Assembly: GCF_902148845.1 (NCBI RefSeq)
Contig: NW_021941229.1
Span: forward strand, 23,468,159-23,532,158
Reading direction: 5' to 3'
Length of the DNA stretch: 64,000 nucleotides
DNA from: Salarias fasciatus
Lineage: Eukaryota > Chordata > Actinopteri > Blenniiformes > Blenniidae
The notes under the pieces are model-generated. The model searched no databases, was not told the DNA's origin, and saw only the letters and a program-made list of their open reading frames with translations. Shown here piece by piece: positions 30,559 to 43,141 of this stretch (positions are counted from its first letter, which is position 1; every line of letters starts with the position of its first letter). Position numbers and translations under genes: made by a program.

Positions 30559-33098
30559 TCACCATTTGGGATGTGTGAAGGTGATGTTGTACTGCTTCGC
30601 CCAGCGTGCAAACACCTGTTTCTCCGTAATGAAGCGGTGGTGGTTCCCTCGCCGCCCGCTCTCGTTCTGGATGTACGTGAGGCATTCGTCGGAGCCTCTG
30701 GGTTTGTAGTAGTGGTACGGCAGCTTTTTGGAACCGGGCTTTTTTCTGGGGGAAAAAGTTTGGAGTTTTCAAGTTAACGAACGCTTATTCTGTCATGTGT
30801 GTTTCAAAGATCAGGGGTGTCGAATAAAAGACCCATGGGCCAAAACCGTGCTGCCATGAACGCTGGCAAACTGGCATTAGCCTCAGAGCCATGCTGTCAG
30901 GGTGAGTTCATAAACCTGATTTAGAAGACGATGGACTGTTCCACTCACCCGCAGTAGTTGGGTGGAACCATCCCATAAACCTTGATGTTATCGCAGATCT
31001 CAATAGCGATGACCATTGTGAACCAGCCTGTGCTCAACCATGAGTGAGACTTTTGCCTGAGAAGAAGCAACAACAAACAGCTTTGTCGGTGTGGCATTCA
31101 GGATGTGACGGAGTCGGTAGGATTACTTCCTGTAACTCACCGATCTCGGCCCGTTTCTCTGTGAAAGAGACTGTCGAATCTGCGCATCTTCGACGGCGCG
31201 ATGCTGAAACAGGACAGGTTGCTGTACGTCATGCTGACTCTCTGGATCAGTCTGTTCAGCGTGCCTTTGGCCTCCTTCCCGATCTTGTTCGGCGGTCCCC
31301 AGAAAATGACGGCGGCGTTGGCGTCCGTGTGGTGCAGGAAGTCGTTGGGCCTGCGGACCACCCGGAACACGCTGGAGTGGGCCACCACCCTCAGCGTGGT
31401 GCGGTTCCCCACGTCGGACTCGAACCCCGACGTGGGGGCGTCGTTCATGCGGATCACGCACTCCGTCCGGTCGATCTCCTCGCCGGCTTGGCTGCCCAGG
31501 ACGTGGCTGGAGCTCGTCACCAGAGCGCAGTGATGACACAGCAGGGTCATGTTCTGAGAAGCAGAGGCCATTTTTAATAGACTGCATTAAAACTGAAACC
31601 ATTGGAAACTGACTGAGGATAATAATAAGAGAAGCTGCAGGTATTGAAAAATTCCTAATCTTTTATTTTCCTGTATTAGTTTTTGACCTTTAGAGGAAAT
31701 ACTTTTTTAGCATCATCTGCTGCTTCTTCTACTACTACAACTGATTTTTCTTTCACGCATAGTCAGTTTTTGTTTGTAGAATTGTCATCATTTCAATTTC
31801 AAGATGTATATTAACTGCGAGGGGAAAAAATTACATAATTTAACCAAACTGTATTCACAGTTTGACATGAAATTGCTCTACTGAAACTTTTATTTTTTGT
31901 ATAAAGTTGCAGACCAAAAGGAGTCTGAGAACGTTTTCTCATACTATGTACAGTTATAACAACAGTTTTATTATTAGAAATAATACAAAACAAAGTTAAT
32001 TTTGCCTCATGAACTTCCTTGTATGGCTAACTGCAAACTTTGTAGCATCATCATACTAGTGGTAAACTGTTAATCTATCACTTCAATCCATAATAAAAAT
32101 CAAAACATGATTGCACGGGTTATAGAATTTGTGAATTTTGTTGCATTGTGAATTTTATTACTGTTGTGTTGTGATTTTTTTTTTTCTTTTTATTGTTGTG
32201 GAATTTTTTACTGTTGTGTTGTCACTTTTGCTGTTGTGCTGTGGCATTGGCCCTTCTGGGCCACCGTCCGAGTGTGAATTTTCTGCAATTTCAACAACTG
32301 ATAACAATATTCCCACAGTATGATTTTCTATGCTCATTGGTTGATCGGAGTAAAACACTTGTTTTGTCATTATCATTTATTAAAAGTTTACAAACCACTT
32401 CACCCTCAACCCATTGAGCTCACTCGACAGAGGAGTGTTTGTGTGTCTGCAGATTATTAAGTGCCCGCGTCGATGACTCGATGCAGTCATTTAACTTCAC
32501 TTCAGATTCATGAATAATGAATTCCTGAAAGAATAAACACAAACTGAGAGACTGTGGTGTTTTGACAGCTCGCCTCCGTTTTCACACCGTTTTGTGTGGC
32601 TGATCTCTTGAGAGTATTTTAAATAATCACCTGATAGTCTTACATAAACTGCAGCTGTGATGCAGCTCTCCATGGAACTTTACATCAGCTTCCCATGGTG
32701 CTTCACTTTTTTCTTTTTTTTTTTAAGTTTCTTTTTAACTGAAGTGAAAACTTGACTGATTTCCAGGCTGCAGCAGTGATGGGTGCCCTTAAAACCTTTT
32801 ATGCAACCCTCCAGACGTGAATTATTTAGCCAAGCCTCATCCTCCCCAAATTAACAGGCCGCCATCCTAACGTATGCACATATTTCTGCTGAGGTCGTAA
32901 AAGTGCTCGAGTCCAGCTGACCTTGTTCCCATAAACTGGAACGTATCCGTCCTTCCCAGACCACTTCTTCAGGTCCGTGGTCTTGATGGCGTGGTTCGCC
33001 GCCATGTGGAAGGGAGCGTAGACGGGCTCGATGTTGTTGCTCGAGCTGTACAGGATGAGCAGCGTCGTCAGGATGAAGACGGCGGCGAAAATGGCCAT
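30559..33098 (-). CDS. ST6GALNAC6: Alpha-N-acetylgalactosaminide alpha-2,6-sialyltransferase 6
   Basis: Golgi type II membrane enzyme that adds alpha-2,6-linked sialic acid to GalNAc/GlcNAc of sialylated glycolipids and glycoproteins. Exons on the minus strand: 32922-33098, 31141-31553, 30949-31056, 30559-30745, in phase, 294 residues. The start MAIFAAVFILTTLLILYSSS is a short tail plus signal anchor. The L-sialylmotif spans IDRTECVIRMNDAPTSGF to VVAHSSVFRV, the S-motif is SHSWLSTGWFTMVIAIEICD, motif III is LPYHYYKP and motif VS is HHRFITEK. An upstream 5' exon ending at 35226 seems to splice to an acceptor at 33117, and the reading frame could extend upstream; the start chosen is the conservative one. 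Its neighbour ST6GALNAC4 has the same exon plan, and both genes also adjoin in human. Confidence 0.95.
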
Positions 33099-34812
33099 CT
33101 TGCGGCTCTGCTGTCCCTGCACCACAGACAACAGCGTTACTGAGTGGAGTAAGTTGGCTCCTGCATGATACTGAGCTGTGATGGAAAGAGAATAACCAGA
33201 ATGTTCATTCATCTCCTTGTTGACTCGATAAAGAGCCAACAGCAGCTCAGTGTGACACCGCAGCCTCATCTTCTCCCTCGACTGGTTATCAGAGTGGATA
33301 ATCTTCCTCCGTCTCCTGTATCCTCCTCATTGATCTCCCTCTTCTCTTCGTACAGATCCCGTCCCTCCTGCCACACACAGCTACACCATCCCAGGCTCGT
33401 CTTATCCCTCTCACACCAAACTGTCCGTCAGGATCCCGTCCTGCTAATGAACCGATTTCTGCTCAGCACCCTCAGATCCGACGCTGAAACTTCACACTCG
33501 TCTCAAAACCGATCAGCATGCTCGTCAAATTATTATCATTTCATTGACAGGCTTAATCGTGTGTCTAACAAGAGAAGTGCTCCACAATAATTCCATCAAG
33601 TCTCTTCAGTCGTGTTCTTTTTTGGATAAACTTTCCATTTTCCTGCAGTGGATGGTGGCTGTGATCAGGCTGTGAGCCAGTGTGGCGTCCACTCAGATTC
33701 TTCACAGTTTATTCTGTGTTGGGCGTTGGAACATCTCTTTATTCACGTCTTTAACAATCATTCTTGGCACTTGAAGCATTTTGTTCCCCGCCTTGTTGGA
33801 CGCAGCACTCTGGACTGAAGTGAATGTACCGTGATGAGGTTCAGAGTTATATAAGGAGAGAGGACGGGGTGGGACTCGGTCAGCCTGATAACCGCTGTAG
33901 TTTCAACCACATTACACTTTGTACTCATGTTTGAGGATTTTTTTTTTGTACATGTAGCTTGAGTAGTCATTCTACAAATAAAATGTTCATATACTTAAGT
34001 TTTTTTTCTTTTTTTTTATGAAAGCAAGTGGAGCTAAAATCGAAAAAACAATTACACATTCCTATTTTTACATCCTCCTTATGAATATACAATGAAGGGT
34101 CTTATTTTTATCTGTGGATGGAACATTTTTTTGCATGAATTATACAGACAATGTGGTGATGAACTGGGGCGGTCAGTGCCCTGGGGCACGAGCTGCCTGG
34201 AGATCATATGAACCACATGTACTATTGATGACTAGATACAAACATATGACCAGACTTTCGATACAAGAGTAACACATTTCTGATTAGACAGTGTAACATT
34301 CACTGGAAGTACGTTGCCTTCAGATTTGGACTTCATTTTCTGGGCTAGTGTGGCATTCACAAGCCGATTTCTGACTTAATGTTTAGTATAACAGTTCAAA
34401 ATTGTTTGCTATTTTTAGAGAGTCTGTACTTTATTTCACAAATTTCACACTTTTCTCAATTCTCCAGTCATTATAAAGTCACTGATCTCGCTCTACATTG
34501 TCAATATAACATAAATATACACAAGGGAAAATACTGGGCTGAATATGTTGCTTAAAGACATGATGAGATGAGGGATTGACCCTGAAACACAGCAGCAGAC
34601 AATTCACTCATACCGGCTGAGACACATGCAAATCATGTCCTCCAGCTTGTGTGTTTTGACTCATTGTATTGCATAGAAAGATGTTGGGACAGTCCTGGTT
34701 TAGGGGTCCAACAGTGCCGCACCCTCCGCCTTACCTTCCCACTGTGCCCCATGCTGTCAGATCAGTGCCAGAGACCACACAGGGGCGGTGACTGTCTGTC
34801 ATCATACCTGAT

Positions 34813-34815
<3 letters not shown>

Positions 34816-34848
<33 letters not shown>

Positions 34849-34853
34849 ACACG
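34816..34853. repeat. (CA)n microsatellite
   Basis: Near-perfect CA dinucleotide run of about 38 bases with one TA interruption. Confidence 0.95.
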
Positions 34854-35019
34854 TTACAATCCCAGCACATTTTATTCCCAAATTAAATTGAACTTCATTC
34901 CAATCTCTGTGCATGTTTCCATGTCGAACTTCACACTCTTAAGCAGGTCGGATTTAATCTGATTTTAAAGCATAATTTAAATGGCAGAAATGCATTTTTA
35001 ACCAGTTGTCTTGGAGACG

Positions 35020-35410
35020 CGCGGCGCTGCGATGTAAATATTTGGGTTCAGTCACACCATCTTTGCGCAGAAGCTCGCGCGGCGCTCTTGATGCACCTTT
35101 TGATCTTGTAACAAAATAAAAAAGCACACGCGCGCGCGCGCGCGCGCGGAGACAGACAGACACACACCTCGCAGACGCGTTAAAGAACACGGACGGACAG
35201 GTGAGCGGGGGTCTGTCCGGGTTTACCTTGTCATGGTCCCGGTGGTCTCGGCTGAACGTCTCCCTCCTCTCTGGCTGCCCCCATCTTCCTGCACCACGCG
35301 TGACGTCAGCGCCGCGTCTCCCACTGCAGCACGCGCTCGCGCTCCCTCCCACTTTGTAACAGCACGAGGCGGTTCGCAGAACTGCACGAGCCCGGGAAGG
35401 AGCATTAATG
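35020..35410 (-). promoter_or_regulatory. CpG-rich promoter and 5' exon of ST6GALNAC6 (probable)
   Basis: CpG-dense island on the minus-strand upstream side of ST6GALNAC6. Minus-strand sequence ending at 35226 reads ACCATGACAAG followed by the donor GTAAAC and can splice to the acceptor at 33117, just upstream of the ATG used here. A TGACGTCA CRE palindrome lies at about 35301-35308. The exon is inferred from splice signals alone. Confidence 0.5.
35125..35148. repeat. (CA)n-(CG)n alternating tract
   Basis: CACA followed by ten CG units (35129-35148), an alternating purine-pyrimidine run able to adopt Z-DNA, lying inside the probable ST6GALNAC6 promoter island. Confidence 0.9.
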
Positions 35411-36069
35411 CGAAACGTGAATAAATTAAGCTTAAATAAAGATAATAAAGTAATGCGTGCTTTTAGAAAGTCTGAACACATAAAATACAGCTCGAAGGCA
35501 TTTTGTGAGGAGAAACAATTTTTAGTTCCTACATCCCTCACCTGTGGAACAAACTTCCTGAACACCTGAGAACTCCTGACACACACACTTCTCTTTTAAA
35601 TCAGGACTGTAAACACTATTATCTGCTCAGGATTCCCACTAAGTAACAGATTTAACTCATTTTATGACCTTTATGTTAGCAATTGTTAAAAGTTGAGTGT
35701 TTTACTCATAAAATGGAAATGAAATGTACATTTGATTAAAGCAAACAGTTTAATGAGCCCATTGGCACTCGTGAAATTAGATTGTTTCAAACTTTTAGTG
35801 AAAACAATACATTTTTTTTTTCAGTTTTGATAATTAAAATGTATTTGTACCTTCAGATAAATAACTCCACAAGGACAAAAACACATCCAACCAGGAAAGA
35901 ACAGATTTAAAACACATCAACTACTTTGACTTGTAAAAAAACTTAAGCATTTGCAAACTGTTGTTAGCACGAGGGACTTGCTGATGCGAACCAGGTGCCG
36001 TCGATGAATAAACACCCACAGTTACCCAGTAATGAATTGAGTTTGTGCCAGGCAGAAGAAGTAAAACAT

Positions 36070-36560
36070 TAATGCGAACTGTGGAGCACATAACTTTAAT
36101 GCTTTCCTAACTCCACTGGCTTCTGCTTCGGTTCAAAATTGATTTTAAGATTCAAAGTCAAAGTCAAAGTCAAATTTATTTATATAGCACATTTTTACAA
36201 CTTTAAAAAAAGCTCAAAGTGCTTTACAGTAAAAAACAATTCATTTGTTTGTTTTAAAGTTACTGAACTTTCTGGCCCTGGATTACTTATCAGACCTTGT
36301 TAAAGTCCATCCCTCCAGAGCCCTGAGACCCTTGACATTTCTCGATCCCTCCTTAAAGGAGATTGAGCTTTTGCTGTGGTGGAGCCTGGACTGTGGAAAA
36401 GTTTTCCCCACGCAGTACGGTCTGCGGACAGCCTGTAAAAATCCCAGCTAAAAACTCACCTCTTTATCCTGAACAGAGTCTTACTTTTGTGTTGTTCTTT
36501 TACTGTTATGTTTCTTTTTTGTACTGTTAAGCACTTTGTCCTACAGAAATACAGGTGACA
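36070..36560 (+). mobile_element. L2-like LINE fragment (3' end)
   Basis: Two pieces read like the C-terminal tail of an L2-clade LINE polyprotein: a segment ending LHWLLLRFKIDFK just before 36150, and LDYLSDLVKVHPSRALRPL from about 36270, followed by a degenerate 3' tail ending near AAGCACTTTGTC. Between them sits another repeat (36151-36240), inserted into the LINE. The frame is decayed and only the 3' end remains. Clade assignment is from remembered motifs. Confidence 0.5.
36151..36240. repeat. Short interspersed repeat nested in the LINE fragment
   Basis: AAAGTCAAAGTCAAAGTCAA leads into TTTATTTATATAGCAC, and CAAAGTGCTTTACAG lies near the other end. This pattern is very common in teleost genomes. 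Its insertion between two halves of a LINE tail shows it is the younger of the two. Family not assigned. Confidence 0.55.
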
Positions 36561-39107
36561 CTGACATCTTCAGAAAATGAAATCTGGGGATTGACGAATT
36601 TTACAATTTCAGTGTTTTCTTATTTAATTTTCTCTGGATAAGCTCAAGGAGCAAAGAAGTTTCTTCAAAAACTTGACAGTCATCCAGATATGTACTTGTG
36701 TAAGAGTTTAAAAGGCTCTGTGCAAAGTGAAGAATAAGTTTGGTATTGTTTGGTCTTCAGCTGGTTCTTGTGGATCGCTCTTCCAACGCTTTGAGGTGTG
36801 TTTTGTTGCATTAACCTTCTCCAGCACAGATCAGTCTCCGCACAAATGCAAAGCAGCGCCTTTGTCTTTGGTCAGAGGGGAGCTGAGCGGCTGCAGGTCA
36901 GTTGTTCACATCTGTGGCCGACTACACACCCACACATCTGAATATTTCAACATCCAGTGAAAGACTCTGTGGTTTTCCCCGGGCTGTGTGAACTTAAGTT
37001 CCTCCTCAGACTCCAGACAGAACTTTTTTTTCCACACGAAACTGACTTCTCATTCTACTTTTGTCCTGTGTCCTGATTTGAATCAGTGGGTGTTTTATTT
37101 AGTCAATCCACCTTGGTTTTTTTTTTTTTTTTTTGTGTGTGTCACTTCTCGAATTGGTCTGATCACATGTTCAGCTGAGTGTTGGCTAAAAAGGATAAAA
37201 CTGCTAGAAATGGCAACAGCAGCTAAAGCAGTAATATTAATTCTAAATTGTGGTCACACAGTGGCATTAATCTACATTTAGCAAAAATGTTTTGTTGTTC
37301 CAGAGGAATTTTATTTGGTGGAGAGTGATTAAAAAGTGTCTTTTGTTGGGAAAGGTTATAAAAGATATTAAAACCTCAAACACATCATTAAATTTTCCCG
37401 CCGATCAGAACACAATACATCTGTTTTCTGTCTCTAGAGGGAGGGCAGGAGATGGAGCTGATCTGATCTACATCCTTTACACACAGTGAAGTGGTGCAAT
37501 CAGGTGGGTGGATTACCTTTAGCTCAGCTAAACTGCCACACACACACACTACACACACACATACAGGGAAATGTTGGGCAGCAGATTTATTCATGCTGAC
37601 ACTCATCTCATCTCACTCCAGCAAGTTTACATTCATGTTTTTACAGTGTTCACGACACGGCCACCGAGACGTCCGTCAAAAATCCATTTTAATTCAGAAC
37701 GAAAGGTACATCGGAGGAAAAACACCTGCCTGGTAGTGCAAATACAGCGAGGCTCTTTGGGACTGGTCACAAAATAAGCATCATGCAACTGAAAAGGCAA
37801 CACTATGTTTTTTTTTTTTTTTTTTCAAACTGTAAACAGGCAGCAAATAAAATGGGTAAACAATTAGTGACGTGGATGTCTGAACACAGAGGACCTATAA
37901 AAGCCAGTTACATTCAAAGTTATAACAATGGACTGAGGCTTCTCTTTTTTCAGAAATGTACTGGAGGAATCAGATGACTCACAGCCACCCGTGTAGGTGT
38001 GCTTCGTGGAAACGCGCCGGTTTGCACGTATTACACAGGAAACAAGGCTGCGAGCATGAAATGAGTCTTTTCACTGTGAAAGAGGCCTGAAATGAGGGAA
38101 TAATATTAATAATTCCATTAAGGTGTGGCAGATTCAGTCGTAGAAATGTCAGTCTGTCAAAAATGTATTAAAACTGATGAAATAGACTTCAGTGCAAAAA
38201 TATACATGAGAGAGTTGCAGCTTATATACAGAAACTCAACAGACATTTCAAATTAGACACAATGTTTGTTCCGTATAACATAAAGCATGCAATTAACCAG
38301 AGGCCACTACGACAAAACATGGCATGAGATTTTGTGCATTTCTACCCTGTAACCAGGATCAATAAATCAGCCGTAACTGGACAGACGGGAGGAAGTGTGA
38401 GGGTCTATGAAGCCACGATCCAGATAAGTGTGTAACGGCACTTCCCTCACAATAAGAACTTCTCACAGTGCTGGTTCGAAAGAAATGCCGCTATTGTTCA
38501 TCTTCAAACGTTTCCAGACAGCAGCTAGTTGCGGTAAAGGCAGAGCATGCAGCATTTACTCAATATCAGAGGAGGATTAGATTTGTTTGTTGAAAAATTT
38601 CTGGCTCTCAATGTTTTATTTTCTAATTTTTTACATTTGCAAATTGAAAATGTAATTGACAATTACTGGCAATACGTTTTTTTTAATGTTGGAAATGTGC
38701 AAAATAGCTTATTAACTATATGGCAGATTGTAGCACGACGTCAAATACTGACAAGGCACGGGAATAACTACATTTAAAATGTAAGCTTTGGTATAATCTG
38801 GCTTCAGTATCTCATCATTTTTTTCCTATTATGGCTACATGTTAGAGAACTTTTCAGTAAAAGTGACGGTAACTACCAGTTAAAAGCTGGTAAATGGCGA
38901 ACTTAGGAACAGAAAGTAGAATTTTACATGTTAGAATTCTTATGAACTGTTATCAAATCTTAAACACTGTAAAGTTGTTATAAAAAGGTGCCTGCTTGGG
39001 CAACACCAATATATATTAAAAAAAAAAAGACCACAGTCCAGCAAAAACACGAATACCACAGTGCAAACGACGAGGATTTTCTTGGATCTCTGACTGGATT
39101 TCAGTCT
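36561..39107. other. ST6GALNAC6-ST6GALNAC4 intergenic region
   Basis: About 2.5 kb with no recognisable gene. It includes a short CA tract (about 37536-37562), two poly-T runs, and the presumed 3' UTR of ST6GALNAC4, for which minus-strand AATAAA near 38613 is a candidate signal. Confidence 0.5.
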
Positions 39108-42010
39108 TCAGGGATTCCAGGAAGGGTGTTTGAACTCGATCTTATGGAGCTTTGCCCATTTGGCGTAGATGGCTTTCTCGGTGATGAAGCGGTGGCCTCC
39201 GCGCGACGTGTTCTCGTGAAACCTGTACATCTTGCACTCATCGAGTCGGCTCTTCTCGTAGTAGTGGTAGGGAACGGCGCTGTTATTAGCTTGTCTGTGA
39301 AGAGACAGAAGGAGTGGCTCAGCAGGCTGCTGAAAGGCTTCCTCTGTGACGGAGAGGAGACCTGGACGTCGGGGAAATCAGAGCCTTACGTGCAGTGGTT
39401 GTTGTCGATCATCCCGTAAACCTGGATGCTGTCACACATGTCGATGGCCAGAATCATGGTGAAGAATCCGGTGCTCAGATACGCCCCCGTTTTCAGTCTG
39501 AATAACAGAAAAACATTCAAGTAACAGATTGAAAAGCAGATATGAAACTTTCCTCGTCTGATAAAGCTGGAGTTCAGGCTGGCTGTAGGAAACATGAACC
39601 ATTTTCTCAGTGAAGCTGCTTTAGGTTTTGTCTGTTTCCCATCATGCATGTCAGTAGCTTTCTGCAGCCTCTCTCTGTTCGCTGTGCAGCCAGATCGTCT
39701 CCATCTCTGCCTTCTACACCCATCCAGCCTGCAGCCTGTTGATTAGCTGATTATCTGACGTCCGCTCAGTCGCAGGGCTGCTGTTCTTCCTAAAAATAGC
39801 CAAAGCCTTACCTTTAGAGATACTTCAGGATTCTCTTAAATAATTTTGTATAATATGTCATGCACCCCATGCAGCACAGATAAATATCAGTAATAATTCC
39901 TGAGCACAGAATGCACTGACCTGTTTTTTCCAGTTTCGTTCTGGAACACGTTGTCACAGTCCTGCACCTTGTCTCCGGTCACGGCGTAGATCTGGACGTC
40001 AGGATACTTCTTGGCCACCTTGAGGAGAGTATTGAAGACGCGGCCCTTCCCGTCCTGCCTCATGTTCCTCTCGGGCCCCCAGAACACGTACGTGGTGTTG
40101 GCGGACTGCTGGAAGTAGTAGCGCTCGTTCTTCACCAGCAGGGGGACGCTGGTGTGGGACGCCACGCGGACGGTGGTCCGGCTCCCGACGTCTCGCTCGT
40201 ACCCGCGCGTGGGAGCGTTGTTCATGCGGATCACGCACCCGGCCCGATCGATCTCCTCGCCGGCGCCGGCTCCGATCATCTGACCTGAGCTGGAGATCAA
40301 GGCACAGCGTCCGCAGCGCAGAGCCAGTAACTGTTGAGAGGAGAAAACCAAGAAGAGTGAGAAGAAGACGCAACATCTTGGTTCCATCGAGAGCACGAGG
40401 AACACCGTCAACCAACCACATTACAACACCCTCATTCATCTGAGAGGGGCAGAAAAAGTCCAGTCCACTGGCCAGCTGCTGATCTTTCTATTTTCAGTTT
40501 GTGCAATGTGCATTTTGGACTATTGTCGGATTAAGTTGGAGAATATTTGGAAAAATACTTGAACTGCTAAACACAACAGCACCATGCAGCCCTCCACTGC
40601 CGATTCTGTTTTTTCTTCAGTATCTTTTTGTTTGAATAATTAGATTTTTAAACTACAGTTCTATAAAATTTCCAATACTGTTTCTTTATAGTTGCAAAAT
40701 CAACTCCAACAGCAGTGTCAGATTCAGGTGAACCACACTTTTTTTTTTGTTACAACCATCATACAAAAAAACTTCAAAAGCAGCTGTAATCTGATGTGTT
40801 TTAGAATCAGCTGAACAGCACAGTGACCTGAGTACAAACAAAACTCCAGACCTCATTGCACCACCTTGTGATGCAGAAGAGCATTACAACAACGAGTGTC
40901 CTGGGACTATTTGCTTTTCTTCACATTTCTGGATTACTCCTGATTCTAATTAAAATAGCAAGTTCCAACAAAACCATAACATTTCCAGATTAAAAATGCA
41001 CTAATCGTGCTGTTACGTATGAATTAAAGACTCCACTTAGTGCCTTACATGCATTTACTTGTATTCCCCTGACATGTCCATGCAGCTCCTACAATCCAAG
41101 AATGCATGATGTCAAACCCTGTAGACAAGGTGAGCGGGCGGAAAATCACTCAAGATCTCAAATTTTGTCAGATTAAGTCGACGCATGATCTACTGCACCA
41201 GCTCTTGATATAAGTTGGACCAGTCAAACTTGACTTGTGCCTTGACAGATTTGCAACCCATGCAGAGTGTGCACTACTTTCAGAGAAGACCACTGGTCTG
41301 ATAGGATAGCAGTGGTGTAGACGATGTTTGGGTGAATAGATTTGTTCCTTCTGAAACACACAGTTCTGCATGGTTTAGGTGTCTCTGTGCTGGCACACTG
41401 GGTGCAAATAACTGAGCTTCATCATCAAGCCTTGCAGAGGTGTAAAAACAAGCTGCTCATTTGGATCAGATGTGTTGGAGCTGGGAAACATCTCAAACAT
41501 AGAGAAAAGTAGTCCTTGGGAAGAACTGTCTTCGAAGTTGGTGGCTTTATAATCATGTACTTACATGTTTGTTTTCATTGTATATTCTAGTTTACCACTT
41601 GATAAACTTAGAGCAGATTTATCTGAAGGTTCCATCATTGAAATACGCTTTAGATTGCTTATCTATCGGGCCTATCACAGGCGATCATGAATAATGTATG
41701 ATCTTTAAATGACACGTCAGGCGCTTTTTAGGGTGACGGGAGGGAGCTACAGATTGTGCAACTCGCCCAGAAGCGTTTCACAGACACACAGTCCTCTGTG
41801 AAGTCTGTCCAGAGCTCATCTCCTGGACCTTCTCACCTGATCCATCTCGCCGGGTCGGACCCTCGTGTAGCCTCGGATCCCTGCAGGTGGAGCCGCGGGC
41901 GATGGAGCCGGATGGTCCCGTCTGATCACATGGCCAAACCAGAACAAGGCGAGGAGGCTCAGGCTGAGCAGGCAGAGCCAGCGGTGCATCTGGCACAGCA
42001 GGACAGACAT
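39108..42010 (-). CDS. ST6GALNAC4: Alpha-N-acetylgalactosaminide alpha-2,6-sialyltransferase 4
   Basis: Golgi type II sialyltransferase acting on the GalNAc of sialyl-T antigen and on related glycans. Exons on the minus strand: 41837-42010, 39921-40330, 39390-39497, 39108-39294, in phase, 292 residues. The start ATG (42008-42010) opens MSVLLCQMHRWLCLLSLSLL, a signal anchor; the only in-frame codon further upstream is GTG, and a splice acceptor at about 42046 suggests an upstream untranslated exon. The L-sialylmotif region is IDRAGCVIRMNNAPTRGY to ASHTSVPLL, the S-motif is YLSTGFFTMILAIDMCDSI, then VPYHYYEK and GGHRFITEK. CGRCALISSSGQMIG and SHTSVPLLV favour ST6GALNAC4 over ST6GALNAC6. Last two exons are 108 and 187 bases, as in its neighbour. 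The 1.5 kb intron 1 (40331-41836) shows nothing else. Confidence 0.94.
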
Positions 42011-42045
42011 GATCAGGGTGGAGAAGAAGGGCACATCCGCCCCTG

Positions 42046-43141
42046 CACGAGCCGATGATTATAATCTATACCGACTGCGTCAAGACGCTTCGAACTTACC
42101 AGAGGGTTCATATCAAGGCCTCTGGAAAAGCCCTGACCGGGGGGAACTCATTGTTCCAGCTGGTACATCCCAAGTCGAGGAAGCCATAAAGAGGAAAGCT
42201 TAGTCGCGAGCAGAAGTTTCACATATTATTATTGGCCGCTAAAAGGTCAACTTCAACCAATACTCGCTCACGGTTCGGTGCAACTTTTCTTCTCATCTCC
42301 CGGTGGAACACGTGGCTGTTCTGCTTGATTAAACTACAGCATCTCCGCATTAATTTGCATTATTTTTTAAGTCCGTCCCGTTAGTAAGAACCTAAACATT
42401 CCTTTGGCCTGCTCTGTGAAATATAAATAACACTTCCGAGCGCACTTTTCAGAATAAAAGTGAAACTCAAACAATATAGATAATGACTTCAGTTTATGCT
42501 GTATAATCTTTTCTTTTAACAAATAAGTATAAAACAACATGCCTTCATGCACCCATATATATGTAGCATACCATATTTTATCGTAAAATTGACACCTATA
42601 AAATGTCCCGATTGTATATTTTGAAATACTGTCTGGCACAAACCGGATATGGTTTCGGTGACTAAAAAAGTTAGATGTTGCCTTCAGGTAAACTCCGTAA
42701 ATTCACACTTTCACGTGTCGGGACTACACACCACAAACTGCAGGTTAAAATATGTTAATATTGTAAGCTACAGTTAGCAAAAGATGACTTTGATTGTCTG
42801 TGCAGCCCCATGTTGCTCAAAAAGTGTCTGTGCGGTTGTTCTTTCGAGAATGAAGGCATGTAAATTTAACCTTTTTTAACTAGATTTTGACGCATGTTGA
42901 CTACCCTTTTTACAGTATAGCTGAAACTTTTCTGTCTTCGTGATTTTTGCCCATACTGGGAGGGGCGATTGTCCCAAATCTTCAACCTGATTGGTTCCCT
43001 TCTACACAAGTCCCGCCTACAATCGATCCGATTCGTTGAGAAAAAAACCTCGCCGTTCTTAGGTCGTCTGTGATTGGCCAGTGGCAACGTCAGTATTACT
43101 TGCGTCCGCCCGCAGAACAATCCACTGCCTGTGACACGGGA
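42046..43141. promoter_or_regulatory. Divergent ST6GALNAC4 / MIGA2 promoter region
   Basis: About 1.1 kb between the minus-strand ST6GALNAC4 and the plus-strand MIGA2. On the MIGA2 side, inverted CCAAT boxes appear in CCTGATTGGTTCC (about 42986) and TGATTGGCC (about 43071). The ST6GALNAC4 untranslated first exon probably also lies here. No start site can be fixed. Confidence 0.5.

Larger units (their letters stand above)
33117..35222. other. ST6GALNAC6 first intron and upstream region
   Basis: If the CpG-rich exon near 35.2 kb is the true first exon, this 2.1 kb is intron 1. It contains a (CA)n tract at 34816-34853 and no recognisable gene. Confidence 0.45.

Noticed and set aside
34954-35586. 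210-residue minus-strand frame near the ST6GALNAC6 promoter
   Set aside because: Spans the CpG island and the CG repeat, with no family resemblance. Only its short splice-consistent part may belong to a 5' exon.
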